This document shows, piece by piece, positions 34,405 through 43,279 of a DNA stretch of 64,000 bases; position 1 is the stretch's first letter, and each line of letters begins with the position of its first letter. Both the position numbers and the translations under genes were made by a program. The notes under the pieces were generated by a model, which searched no databases, was not told where the DNA came from, and was given only the letters and a program-made list of their open reading frames with translations. This stretch comes from Paraburkholderia phytofirmans OLGA172 (GTDB lineage Bacteria; Pseudomonadota; Gammaproteobacteria; Burkholderiales; Burkholderiaceae): positions 1-64,000 of the forward strand of contig NZ_CP014579.1 in assembly GCF_001634365.1 (NCBI RefSeq). Direction: 5' to 3'.

Positions 34405-35304
34405 ATGAATTTTTCGCTCTACGCCGTCACCGTGCTCATCTGGGGCACCACCTGGATCGCGATCAAATGGCAATTGGGTGCGGTGCCGCCGCCGGTGTCG
34501 ATTGCGTGGCGTTTCTGGATCGCGGCGCTGGTGCTGTTCGCGCTGCTGCGCATCATGCGCCGGCCCATCTGGCCGCCGCGCGCCGCATGGCGCTTCCTCG
34601 CCGCGCAAGGGTTGGCGCTCTTCTGCCTCAACTTTTTGTGCTTTTACTATGCCGAACAGGTGGTGCCGAGCGGCCTCGTCGCGGTGGTGTTTTCCACTGC
34701 GCCGTTGCTGAATTCGATCAACGGCCGGCTCTTCATGGGCCGTCCTTTGCAAGCGTCGGCGATTGCCGGTGCGGCGTTGGGGCTCGTCGGCATCGTGTGC
34801 CTGTTCGTCCAGCAGATGGCAGGACACCTGGGCGACCACACGGTGTGGTTGGGACTCGCTATCGCATTCCTCGGCACCTTGTGCTTTTCGGCCGGCAATC
34901 TGCTGTCGAGCCGGATGCAATCGATGGGCTTGCACCCGTTCACCACCAATAGCTGGGCAATGCTGATCGGCGCCGGCATCCTGACGGTGGGCAGCGCGCT
35001 GGCCGGCTTTTCCTTCTCCATCGAGCCTGACGCGCGTTATCTCGGCGCGCTCGCGTATCTGGCCGTGTTCGGCTCGGTGATCGGCTTTACCGCGTACCTC
35101 ATGCTGGTCGGGCGCATCGGGCCGGAGCGGGCCGCCTACTGCACCGTGCTGTTTCCGATTGTGGCGCTCGCGGCGTCGACGGTATTCGAAGGCTACCAAT
35201 GGTCCGCGTTGGCTGTGGTCGGGCTCCTGCTGGTGGTGGCGGGGAATCTGGTGGCGTTCGATCTCACGCGGCGACTCTTTGTTCGGCGGGTGAGGGCATC
35301 CTGA
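34405..35304 (+). CDS. EamA/DMT-family transporter
   Basis: A 299-residue, ten-helix drug/metabolite transporter with two EamA repeats (first: AVTVLIWGTTWIAIKWQLG to LFVQQM; second: LGLAIAFLGTLCFSAGNLL to the C-terminus). The conserved PLLNSINGRLF and GRIGPERAAYCTVLFP segments of this family are present. The start at 34405 begins the first membrane helix. It is divergent from the AraC regulator. The substrate is unknown; export of amino acids or metabolites is usual for the family. Confidence 0.92.
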   Translation: MNFSLYAVTVLIWGTTWIAIKWQLGAVPPPVSIAWRFWIAALVLFALLRIMRRPIWPPRAAWRFLAAQGLALFCLNFLCFYYAEQVVPSGLVAVVFSTAPLLNSINGRLFMGRPLQASAIAGAALGLVGIVCLFVQQMAGHLGDHTVWLGLAIAFLGTLCFSAGNLLSSRMQSMGLHPFTTNSWAMLIGAGILTVGSALAGFSFSIEPDARYLGALAYLAVFGSVIGFTAYLMLVGRIGPERAAYCTVLFPIVALAASTVFEGYQWSALAVVGLLLVVAGNLVAFDLTRRLFVRRVRAS

Positions 35305-35393
35305 GAGCGCGGCGGTGCCCTACCGATTCATGTGCTGAAGGAAATGTTTTTCAGCGCACAGCCACTCGATGCCGCACGCACCGGTGGGTGTTT

Positions 35394-35457
35394 AAGGTGA
35401 GCATTTTCGGGAGCGTGAAAAAGAGGAAAACAATCTAACGGTGAGCTCTTACGGGAG
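35394..35457 (-). repeat. Pair of reverse-oriented iteron-like repeats
   Basis: AAGGTGAGCATTTTCGGGAG (35394-35413) and ACGGTGAGCTCTTACGGGAG (35438-35457), in the gap between the transporter gene and tssE. They are the most distal copies seen in the window. Confidence 0.9.
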
Positions 35458-35512
35458 CAAAAAAGAGAGCGAAGCGCACCCCGGAAGTACCGCTGCCGCG
35501 CGGGAAGCGCCT

Positions 35513-35947
35513 TCAATCGCGATCGTGCTCAGACTTTAGTAGGGTGAGGCGGGTCTGGCCATCTGGCGTGAAGTGCGTACCGAAGCGCACCAGCCCAGTC
35601 TGATGCAGGCGGCAGCTCATCGTAAAGCTCAGCAGCATGCCCGGTTCGGTATCTTCGATCGTGATATCGACCGATTTCAGACGCGGCTCATACTTGAGCA
35701 GCGTGGTCTCGATCATGTGTCTTAGCTTGTGCGCTGACGACGGCAGGTGGCGATAAATTTCCGAAAGATCATCGAGTCCGTAATCGGGCAGATGAGCGAG
35801 CCCGTTGCGACGGCTGTTCAGAATGCGCTGGATGTTGTCTTGTACCGACAAGAAAGACTGAGTGGCCGCGCCGAAGTCCTCAATCGATGCGCCGTTGGCG
35901 AAATGACCGGTTACGACCTCGAAGAGCCCGGGGCCGCCGCGAGTCAT
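35513..35947 (-). CDS. tssE: T6SS baseplate protein TssE (gp25-like)
   Basis: A 144-residue gp25/lysozyme-like baseplate protein. Family marks are the N-terminal SVQDNIQRILNSRRN, LPDYGLDDL and a beta-rich C-terminus (KSVDITIEDTEPGMLLSFTM). It helps start sheath assembly with TssF, TssG and TssK. It is the last gene of the leftward arm and overlaps tssH by 4 bp. Confidence 0.93.
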   Translation of the reverse strand: MTRGGPGLFEVVTGHFANGASIEDFGAATQSFLSVQDNIQRILNSRRNGLAHLPDYGLDDLSEIYRHLPSSAHKLRHMIETTLLKYEPRLKSVDITIEDTEPGMLLSFTMSCRLHQTGLVRFGTHFTPDGQTRLTLLKSEHDRD

Positions 35948-38730
35948 GCCGCCACCTCGATCGCCGCATCGAATTCGACGACGATGCCCGCGTCTTCGGA
36001 ATAGGACAGACGTATTGCCGGGGAGACATTCCTGCGTGACGTGGCCCGCGACTCCGCGTGCCCCGCGATACGCACCAGCAACTCGCGCGCGAGCACCGGC
36101 AGGATTTGCTGATCGAGCAGGCTGTCGATATTACGCGCGCCGGAGTCAGGCAACTGGCACGCACGCACGAGTTCGGACACCAGCGCGTCTTCGCACAGGA
36201 GCGGTACGCCGAACTTGTGCACGATGCGCTGCGCCACCTTGTCAAGCTTCATGCGCACGATCGACGCCAGCGCTTCGGCCGACAGTGGTCGATACACAAT
36301 GGTCTGGAAGCGCGCAAGCAGCGCCGCCTGGAAGTGTTCGACCAGCAGCGGGTGGATCGTTTCCATCAGCCTCGAGTGAGTCACGCCGCCTGTCTCCATC
36401 GTGGCCATGATCTGCTCGCTGCCGAGATTCGACGTCATCAGGATCACGGTATTGCGGAAGTCGATCACGCGGCCTTCGCCATCGCGCATGAAGCCGCGGT
36501 CGAACACCTGGTAAAACAGATTGAGCACGTCGCGATGGGCCTTTTCCACCTCGTCGAGCAGGATCACGCTATACGGGCGCTGACGCACGGCCTCGGTGAG
36601 TACGCCGCCCTGGCCGTACCCGACATATCCCGGCGGAGATCCCTTGAGCTGTGAGACGGTGTGCGCCTCCTGGTACTCGGACAAATTGATCGTAATCAGG
36701 GCACGCTCGCCGCCGAACATCAGGTCGGCGAGCGTGCGGGCCGTTTCCGTCTTGCCGACGCCGGAAGGTCCGACCAGCAGGAATACGCCTAGCGGCGCCT
36801 CGCCGCATTTGAGGCCGGCTTTGGCGGCACGCAGGCTTTTGCCGAGTGCGCTGAGCGCATCGTCCTGGCCAACGACAACGCGGCCGAGGCGCATCTCGAG
36901 CGCAAGCAGCGTCGCAAGTTCATCCTCCAGCAAACTGCCGACCGGCACACCGGTCCAGTCGGCGATAACGCGCGCAATGGCCGCTTCGTCCACTTCCGCG
37001 TGGATCAGCGCTTCGGCGCCGGGCCTGAGCCGTGTTTGGTGGGCGGCGCGGATCGATTGCTGCAGATCGCGCCGCGCGCTTTCGTCCGTTGCGGCGTGCC
37101 ATGTCGCCCGTAGCGTTTGCAGTGCAGCGACGGCTTGTGCCTGTTCGGCAAACGACGATTCGAGCGTATCGAGCTCGGTTTCGAGGACGGCGAGACGTGC
37201 GTCGATTGCGACCAGCCGTTCGTCGATGTCCACGGAAGTGGCGACGTGATCCTGCACCAGCGCCGCGCGTTCGACCTTTAGGGCCGCCCGTTCAGCATGC
37301 AGGGCGGAAATCTGAACCGGTGTCGCTTCGACACTCAAGCGCACGCGTGCCGCTGCGGTGTCCAGCAGATCGACGGCCTTGTCCGGCAGTTGCCGTCCGG
37401 TCAGGTAGCGGCGCGATAGACGCACGGCCGCGGCAACCGCCGCGTCCGTGATATGGACGCCGTGGTGTTGCGCATAGCGCTCCTTCAGACCGCGCAGCAT
37501 CAGGCACGCGTTGTGATCGTCGGGTTCGTCGACCTTGACCATCTGGAAGCGGCGTTCCAGCGCCGCGTCGCGTTCGAAGTACTGTTTGTACTCGGACCAG
37601 GTGGTCGCGGCGATCGTGCGCAGTTCGCCACGCGCGAGCGCCGGCTTGAGCAGATTGGCGGCGTCGGCGCCACCGGCTGTGTTGCCTGCGCCGATCAGCG
37701 TGTGCGCCTCGTCGATGAATAACAGGATCGGCGTGGGCGATTGTTGTACCGCTTCGATCACATTCTTCAGACGCTGCTCGAATTCGCCTTTGACTCCCGC
37801 GCCCGCCTGCAATAATCCCAGGTCGAGCGTCAGCACGCTCACTTCGCGGATTGCCGGCGGCACGTCGCCTTCGGCGATCTTTAGCGCCAGCCCTTCGACG
37901 AGTGCGGTCTTGCCGACGCCCGGCTCGCCAACGAGGATCGGATTGTTCTTGCGGCGTCGCGCGAGGATGTCGACCATCTGCCGGATTTCCATGTCGCGGC
38001 CGAAAACCGGATCGATTCTGCCGTCACGCGCTTTTTGCGTGATGTCGATGGTGAAGCGTTGCAGCGCATCAGCGCCCGGCCGCTGGGCCGGATGTTCACG
38101 TGAGCCGGCGGCCGGCGATGCCAGTTGGCCGCTAGCGCCAACATGGCGGGCGATTTCGTTCAGCGAGCCGGCCGCGGCACCGTCTGACGCTCTACTCACG
38201 CTGTGATGCGCGGGATCGTCGTTGCCACTGTCCTGGATGGACAGGGCCGACGCTTCAATCGACATCCCATTCAGCAGAGGCATCAGGCGTTCGATCTGCG
38301 CGGCCGATACGGAGAGCAGCGGCCACGCTTGCGGGGCGCGCAGGAGTTGCGGCGCGTCGACGAGTGCCGCGAGCAGGTGCGCCGAGCGTATCGCCGGCGT
38401 GCGGGTGCCGGCCTCGAGCGATGCATGAATCCACGCCGCTTCCAGCAGATCCCCGAGCCGGTGAGACAGTCCGGGTTTGCCACGCAACTCGTGCGGCAAC
38501 CGATCGATCGCGCCGAGCAGGCCTTGCCAGATGGCGTCCGCGTCAAGCTCATAGTGGCGCACGATCGCGACGAGGTCGCCCTCCCCGAGCTCCAGCAGTT
38601 TGATTAACCAGTGTTCGACTTCGATATCGCGATGGGCGCGCGTTTCGCACAGACTCGCTGCTTCGGCGAGAGCGCGGGCGCAATGGTCGTTGAGGCGGCG
38701 CAGGAACGGAGACAGATTGCGAGCGGTCAT
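35944..38730 (-). CDS. tssH: T6SS sheath-recycling AAA+ ATPase TssH (ClpV)
   Basis: A 928-residue double AAA+ ATPase that dismantles contracted TssB/TssC sheaths. The N-domain (about 1-160) is followed by the first ATPase with GEPGVGKTALVEG near residue 267 and the second with GPSGVGKTETARTL near 653, separated by the ClpB-type middle coil. DEAH and DEVE Walker B motifs are present (LLFIDEAHTLIG, ILLDEVEKAH). Start at 38730 (MTARNLSPFLRRLN); an in-frame ATG at 38805 is less consistent with the family N-terminus. Confidence 0.95.
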   Translation of the reverse strand: MTARNLSPFLRRLNDHCARALAEAASLCETRAHRDIEVEHWLIKLLELGEGDLVAIVRHYELDADAIWQGLLGAIDRLPHELRGKPGLSHRLGDLLEAAWIHASLEAGTRTPAIRSAHLLAALVDAPQLLRAPQAWPLLSVSAAQIERLMPLLNGMSIEASALSIQDSGNDDPAHHSVSRASDGAAAGSLNEIARHVGASGQLASPAAGSREHPAQRPGADALQRFTIDITQKARDGRIDPVFGRDMEIRQMVDILARRRKNNPILVGEPGVGKTALVEGLALKIAEGDVPPAIREVSVLTLDLGLLQAGAGVKGEFEQRLKNVIEAVQQSPTPILLFIDEAHTLIGAGNTAGGADAANLLKPALARGELRTIAATTWSEYKQYFERDAALERRFQMVKVDEPDDHNACLMLRGLKERYAQHHGVHITDAAVAAAVRLSRRYLTGRQLPDKAVDLLDTAAARVRLSVEATPVQISALHAERAALKVERAALVQDHVATSVDIDERLVAIDARLAVLETELDTLESSFAEQAQAVAALQTLRATWHAATDESARRDLQQSIRAAHQTRLRPGAEALIHAEVDEAAIARVIADWTGVPVGSLLEDELATLLALEMRLGRVVVGQDDALSALGKSLRAAKAGLKCGEAPLGVFLLVGPSGVGKTETARTLADLMFGGERALITINLSEYQEAHTVSQLKGSPPGYVGYGQGGVLTEAVRQRPYSVILLDEVEKAHRDVLNLFYQVFDRGFMRDGEGRVIDFRNTVILMTSNLGSEQIMATMETGGVTHSRLMETIHPLLVEHFQAALLARFQTIVYRPLSAEALASIVRMKLDKVAQRIVHKFGVPLLCEDALVSELVRACQLPDSGARNIDSLLDQQILPVLARELLVRIAGHAESRATSRRNVSPAIRLSYSEDAGIVVEFDAAIEVAA

Positions 38731-38851
38731 GGTGGCGAGGGGCAGGGGGGAGCACGGAAAAGCGTGCGGGCCGGTCGAGCAGGGTCCGCACGTCACAAAC
38801 AGCAACGGGGCCGAGTGACGGATGTCGCTGGCCCTGCAAGGTCACGGACGC

Positions 38852-39337
38852 TTATGAGCGCTCGTTCCAGCTATCGGTGTGGATGATGTTGCCGTCCTTG
38901 TACGCCCACGTGATTTTCTCGTAGCGCAGTTCGACGTCTTCGAGGTGGTTATGCTTCTCGAAGGAAGGATTCTTGATGTCCAGCATCTTCGGCTTCACCG
39001 CGACGACCTTCACATTGTCGAGCTTGGTGTTGAAGTACTCCTTCTCCTTGCCGGCATCGTCGATCTTGTACCACTTGATCTCGACCGACTTGAGCGTTTG
39101 CCCGCTCGTTACGGCCTTATAGAGGTAAGGCGTGGAGGCGTCGGTTTCCTTTGTGAAGGTGATTGGCTTATGCACGCGCGTGCCGGTCAGCTTGCCGGTA
39201 TTCGCATCGGTCGGAATGCTCACGCCATGATCGAGCGCGACCAGCTCAACGCTGCCTTCGCGTCCTTGTACCGTGACGGAACCCTTGACGTCGGCGCCGC
39301 CATCGTCCTTGATCCACATGTATGCGGGAATTGCCAT
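38852..39337 (-). CDS. tssD: T6SS inner-tube protein Hcp (TssD)
   Basis: A 161-residue Hcp that stacks as hexameric rings to form the inner tube. It opens MAIPAYMWIKDDGGADVKGS, continues with the Hcp1-type VELVALDHGVSIPTD and HKPITFTKETDASTPYLYKA, and ends with YEKITWAYKDGNIIHTDSW. It lies between tssH and the OmpA-domain gene in the leftward arm. Confidence 0.96.
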   Translation of the reverse strand: MAIPAYMWIKDDGGADVKGSVTVQGREGSVELVALDHGVSIPTDANTGKLTGTRVHKPITFTKETDASTPYLYKAVTSGQTLKSVEIKWYKIDDAGKEKEYFNTKLDNVKVVAVKPKMLDIKNPSFEKHNHLEDVELRYEKITWAYKDGNIIHTDSWNERS

Positions 39338-39352
39338 TGCTTGCTTCTCCTT

Positions 39353-39979
39353 CTACTCGAATGAACAGGCCGGATGGCCTTGGGGGGATAAACCACTGCT
39401 GCGATCGTCACGACAATCGGGGACGAGCGTAATTTCGACACGGCGGTTCGCTGCGCGCCCCGCCTCCGTGTCGTTGGCGGATTTCGGGCGCGTGTCGCCA
39501 TAACCCTGGATCGCGAAGTGCGTCAGTGGGATGCCGGACGCATCCGCGAGCCAGTCGCGCACGGAGGCGGCGCGTGACGCCGAAAGTCTCAGATTGGCGC
39601 CGGCGTTGCCGATCGAATCGGTGTGCCCGGCCACCAGGACGCGCGTGCCCGGATGCGCCTTGATCAACTCGAGCGCACTGACCAGCATGCGGTTGGAGCC
39701 TGGATTCAGAACCGCGCTGCCGGTGCGGAACAGCGACAGGCTGTCCAGTTCAATCGTTGAGGGCGGCGGCAGTGGCGGCTGGTAGCTGGCAATCAGCGCG
39801 TTCGCAAGCGGCAGCAGCGGCGCTCCGCTGTAGAGGCCGAGTCCAAGCCGGGGCGGCACGCCGGCACTGGCGTAGCGCTCAAGTTCGTCGCGATCGCGTT
39901 TGATCGCCTGCAGCGCGTCGACGCGTGCCGCATCGTGGGCAGGCGCGATCGCTTTGTAGCGGGACATGTCAGTCACCAC
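39353..39979 (-). CDS. OmpA-domain C-terminal part of a split T6SS protein
   Basis: A 208-residue frame whose C-terminal half is an OmpA-like peptidoglycan-binding domain (TRVLVAGHTDSIGNAGANLR, then NRRVEITLVPDC). It is in the same frame as the adjacent upstream protein, separated from it by one TAG at 40004-40006 and eight further codons. Intact Burkholderia T6SS loci carry these as a single protein that anchors the TssL-TssM complex to the cell wall (recalled). The GTG proposed here as a start has no obvious ribosome site, so this part may not be made unless the stop is read through or reversed. Confidence 0.75.
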   Translation of the reverse strand: MVTDMSRYKAIAPAHDAARVDALQAIKRDRDELERYASAGVPPRLGLGLYSGAPLLPLANALIASYQPPLPPPSTIELDSLSLFRTGSAVLNPGSNRMLVSALELIKAHPGTRVLVAGHTDSIGNAGANLRLSASRAASVRDWLADASGIPLTHFAIQGYGDTRPKSANDTEAGRAANRRVEITLVPDCRDDRSSGLSPQGHPACSFE

Positions 39980-40003
39980 ACGTTCAACCAGCGCGCGATT
40001 CTG

Positions 40004-41143
40004 CTAGGCCGACGCCGCCGCGGCGGCGCAAAAACACGCTACGAGCCAGATAAAGGCATGCGCCAATGCGCGCGGCCATGCCTGTCGTGCAGGTTGAGGC
40101 GCGATGCCGCGAATCAGCGGCTCCGGCAGCGGACAAGCGAGCCCTGTGCCGTTGGCCGCTGAGAGTGCGAGGCCGGTGATGGACGAAACGAACTGGCCGT
40201 ACGCCGAGCCTGAAGCATGACGCCCTTCGACCGCGGTGACGCCGAATCCGGTGATATGCAACGGCTGACTGCCGCGCTGCGCGTCGACGAGCGCAGGCAG
40301 CACGGCGTCGCAGGCCCAGCGCGTGAGGGCGTCGAGGCGCGCGGCACGCCGTGCGCGGGGGCCAGGGTTAGCTGATATCGCCGCGCGCGCGTAGTGTTCG
40401 AGACGCGATGCAACCAGCGCCGGTAACGTGTCGATTTCCAGCGCGCTTGCGCCGCAGACGCCGAACCAGGGACTCTCCCCAGCCGCCGGGTTCGCTTCTT
40501 CCTCCGCATAGACCGCAACGCAGACAGGTATCCGATAGCCTACGGCTCGGGCCGTCTCGGCAATGGCCGAGCGCCAGCGCTTCAGGCTGGCGGCAAGGCC
40601 TGATTCGGTCGCTATCCTGTCGGCGGCGATCAGATACGCGAGTGCGTCTGGCCCCTGTCCGTCGCGCCATCGCGTGAGTGCATCCGCCAGATGCGCGAGC
40701 CGCGCCGGTTCATCGGTGCGCACCCAGATGGCGGTGTCGGTGATACGCACTGAGTAGGCGCCGAACAGATTGGCGAATGAGCCGTCAGCGTGCCCCGGTC
40801 CTGCCTCGCGATTTTCGGTGGCGCGTTCTTTGCGTGCCACTGTTTCGGCCAGCGAAGCGCCGCCGACGGCAATGACGAGCAGCATATTGCGCTTGACGTA
40901 AGCCGGCAGCGAAGCCAATGCGGCGTCGATGGCGACAAGCACATGCCGCGTTGACGCCTGGCGCTCGCGGATACGGCGTGTCGCGATCGCCATGGCGACC
41001 AGCAGAACGACAATCACACCCGCCGCGCAGGTCCAGTTCCACCCGGACGACCAGGGCGAACACAGCGCAAGCCAGATCAGAGCGAGTGTCGCGACCCAGG
41101 CAAATAGTGATCGGTAGGGATACCCAGACAGCCTTGGACCCAT
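40004..41143 (-). CDS. N-terminal part of the split T6SS OmpA-family protein
   Basis: About 379 residues with two N-terminal membrane helices (SLFAWVATLALIWLALCSPW and VIVVLLVAMAIAT), a large cytoplasmic/periplasmic middle domain and a third hydrophobic segment at the end (LAHAFIWLVACFCAAAAASA). The frame stops at TAG (40004-40006) exactly where a periplasmic linker to the OmpA domain should follow. The ATG at 41143 overlaps the tssL stop (ATGA). Without the OmpA part the protein would lack its peptidoglycan anchor. No domain name is certain for the middle region. Confidence 0.75.
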   Translation of the reverse strand: MGPRLSGYPYRSLFAWVATLALIWLALCSPWSSGWNWTCAAGVIVVLLVAMAIATRRIRERQASTRHVLVAIDAALASLPAYVKRNMLLVIAVGGASLAETVARKERATENREAGPGHADGSFANLFGAYSVRITDTAIWVRTDEPARLAHLADALTRWRDGQGPDALAYLIAADRIATESGLAASLKRWRSAIAETARAVGYRIPVCVAVYAEEEANPAAGESPWFGVCGASALEIDTLPALVASRLEHYARAAISANPGPRARRAARLDALTRWACDAVLPALVDAQRGSQPLHITGFGVTAVEGRHASGSAYGQFVSSITGLALSAANGTGLACPLPEPLIRGIAPQPARQAWPRALAHAFIWLVACFCAAAAASA

Positions 41144-41811
41144 CAGTACGTCATCCCTGCGATCGCGGTTTTCAGCCATTGGTCGAGCGCGCAATAAATG
41201 ATGGCCGCTGCGGCGCAGGCGATAACGATCCAGCCTGCGGTCGGCAGATTTCCGGACCAGCGGCGTCTGGCGGTGTGGCTGACTATCACAGACCCTCTCG
41301 TGTCGACAGGGCCGCTGCTGCGGCTCAGGCGTTCCTCGATGGTTCGTATCAATGCGGTGCGCGCGACTTCGCCGTCGAGTGCGAACTTGCCCGTGAATCC
41401 CAGCCTGAGTACGGCGCTGAAGATGGCGAGAAGCTGCAAAATAGGTTGCGGTTCAGCGAGACGCCGCTCGATGCGCTTGACGAGTTCGTGGCCCGCATCG
41501 TGGCTCTGGAATTCAACCACTTGAAGTGGCTCGCGTTCCCACGCGTCACGATCGCTGCCCTTTAGTGTGCTGAGTGCCGCTTCGTCGAGCAGCGCGCATT
41601 GTGCGTAGGCCGCATCTTCGACGACTTCACGCGGATGTCCCGCCGCTGTCAGTTCTGCACGGAGTTCGTCGATCTGCCTCGTGCATTTCTTGCGAAAATC
41701 GATAAAGGACGTTGCTGGCGCAGAGTCGCTGCCCAAACTTGTGACCGTTAGCGCCGTGTCGCGCAATGCGACCGGCAGGAGCGTAGTGTAGGTGGATGCG
41801 GTAGCGATCAT
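41143..41811 (-). CDS. tssL: T6SS inner-membrane protein TssL (DotU/IcmH)
   Basis: A 222-residue DotU-type protein that forms the membrane complex with TssM and TssJ. DotU marks: FRKKCTRQIDELRAEL, DAAYAQCALLDEAALST, WEREPLQVVEF and LLAIFSAVLRLGFTGKF. A single C-terminal membrane helix is AGWIVIACAAAAIIYCAL. Start at 41811, overlapping the tssK stop by 4 bp; a longer frame exists but loses this coupling. The peptidoglycan-binding function is carried separately by the following OmpA-family gene. Confidence 0.93.
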   Translation of the reverse strand: MIATASTYTTLLPVALRDTALTVTSLGSDSAPATSFIDFRKKCTRQIDELRAELTAAGHPREVVEDAAYAQCALLDEAALSTLKGSDRDAWEREPLQVVEFQSHDAGHELVKRIERRLAEPQPILQLLAIFSAVLRLGFTGKFALDGEVARTALIRTIEERLSRSSGPVDTRGSVIVSHTARRRWSGNLPTAGWIVIACAAAAIIYCALDQWLKTAIAGMTY

Positions 41812-43154
41812 GTCGGCAGCACCGCGTAGAGCTCGAGCGACACGTCCGGAATCGAGGCCGGCACGTAGAACTGGCAAGCGCGTGCGTCGACCATCCGCCT
41901 GAAGGCGGGGTGCATGCTGTCGAGCGCGAAATACTCGTTTTCGATACGGATCGGAATCGCAGCGGGCAGGCGCGACATCGCGCGCAACGGGATGCCATGC
42001 AATGCGGAGTTGACGATCTGCTCGACTTCATCCGGCGCCCCGGCCTTGCACAGGCGCGGCAACTGCTCGAGCAGCGCGTGGGCCGGCAAGCCGGACTGGA
42101 CCGACAGGTAGTACTCGGCGCCGTCGACGAGCCGATCGTCGTTGATCTTTCCGATCCAGACCGTTCCTCTTGCACGCTCCAGCACAATGGGTACGACGCG
42201 TGACGGGATCACCGCGTCGAGCAGGGTCCGGATTAGCGATTCCAGCTCCGCGAAAACCGGTTCCGGCGCGTCATGGTCGTACGGCGGGATCGCCTGCAGT
42301 GTTTCGGTGGTCGAGAATGTGAGCAGCGACCCGGCAAGCCGCGCGAGTACGCCGTACAGCCGCTCGGGGTGCTGGTCCGGCGCCTGGCATAACCTGGCGA
42401 GATCCGGCCACGTGCTGTTCACGCTATGAAGCAGCCAGAACAGCGATACGTCGGCGACCGCATAGTCCGCAATCTGATCCGAGCGTTCGCGGCGGCGCAC
42501 GGCGAGGCTCGCGCTTTTTGCGCTGAGAATTTCCGCCAGCCGGTTCATGCGTGCGATCAACTGACCACTTGCCGATAGAAAGAGACACGGCGGTACAAAC
42601 GCCGGATCGATCTCGAAGCGGCCCTGCGTATTGCGCACGAGCCGGCCGATCGGACACGTTGCATAGTCAGCGAATTCTTCAAAGTCGAACAGCAGCGCCA
42701 ATGCGTGACGTTCGACGCTGATTTCTTCTTTGCCTTCCCCGTTGAGATCGGCAACCTGCAGATACTCGCGCACGAAGCGGCGCGGCCGGGCCGGTTTCTG
42801 ATCCGCCTCGATGCAGTTACCGCCCTGCGTGTCCATCAGCGGCAGGCCGGCCAGCACGACCACGGCCTCCACGTGGGCCCGGACGTCGCTCAGATCGCGC
42901 GCGGCAGGCAGCCGGTCGGCGGTTCGGCTATCGACGAACGTGCCGTCAGGCAGCCGCACGTCGAGTTCGGTCAACTGGAGGCGATTGATCGACAGCGTGT
43001 GCGTATCGAAAGCAACCCGGCATACTCCCCAGGGCTCGGGGCTAGCCATGCGCGCCACGCGTTCATCGGCAAACCGCTCCCACTGCGCCTGCTGCTGGAA
43101 ATGCTGGGGCGTCATGAAAATCCCCTGGGCCCACAGCGGTCTTGTTATCTTCAT
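41808..43154 (-). CDS. tssK: T6SS baseplate protein TssK
   Basis: A 448-residue baseplate-to-membrane connector. Opening MKITRPLWAQGIFMTPQHFQ is diagnostic of the family. Other typical parts are DVRLPDGTFVDSR, FVPPCLFLSASGQLIARMNRL, VSLFWLLHSVNSTWP and HGIPLRAMSRLPAAIPIR. It overlaps tssL by 4 bp and is preceded by tssC with a 125-bp gap in which I see no gene. Confidence 0.96.
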   Translation of the reverse strand: MKITRPLWAQGIFMTPQHFQQQAQWERFADERVARMASPEPWGVCRVAFDTHTLSINRLQLTELDVRLPDGTFVDSRTADRLPAARDLSDVRAHVEAVVVLAGLPLMDTQGGNCIEADQKPARPRRFVREYLQVADLNGEGKEEISVERHALALLFDFEEFADYATCPIGRLVRNTQGRFEIDPAFVPPCLFLSASGQLIARMNRLAEILSAKSASLAVRRRERSDQIADYAVADVSLFWLLHSVNSTWPDLARLCQAPDQHPERLYGVLARLAGSLLTFSTTETLQAIPPYDHDAPEPVFAELESLIRTLLDAVIPSRVVPIVLERARGTVWIGKINDDRLVDGAEYYLSVQSGLPAHALLEQLPRLCKAGAPDEVEQIVNSALHGIPLRAMSRLPAAIPIRIENEYFALDSMHPAFRRMVDARACQFYVPASIPDVSLELYAVLPT

Positions 43155-43279
43155 TGTTGTTGGCTGGTGCGCGGAGCGATGCAGGAAATATCATCGGCTC
43201 CGCATTGAATGCAAACCGTGCGGCAGCGTTCAAGCCACCGTACGGCAGTGCCACAAGGTTTCCGCCCGATCGGGATGGG

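Noticed and set aside
40004..40006. Programmed readthrough or pyrrolysine at the TAG inside the OmpA-family gene
   Set aside because: No pyl genes or stem-loop signal are visible and TAG is an ordinary stop in such bacteria. A point mutation or sequencing error is more likely, so readthrough is not claimed.
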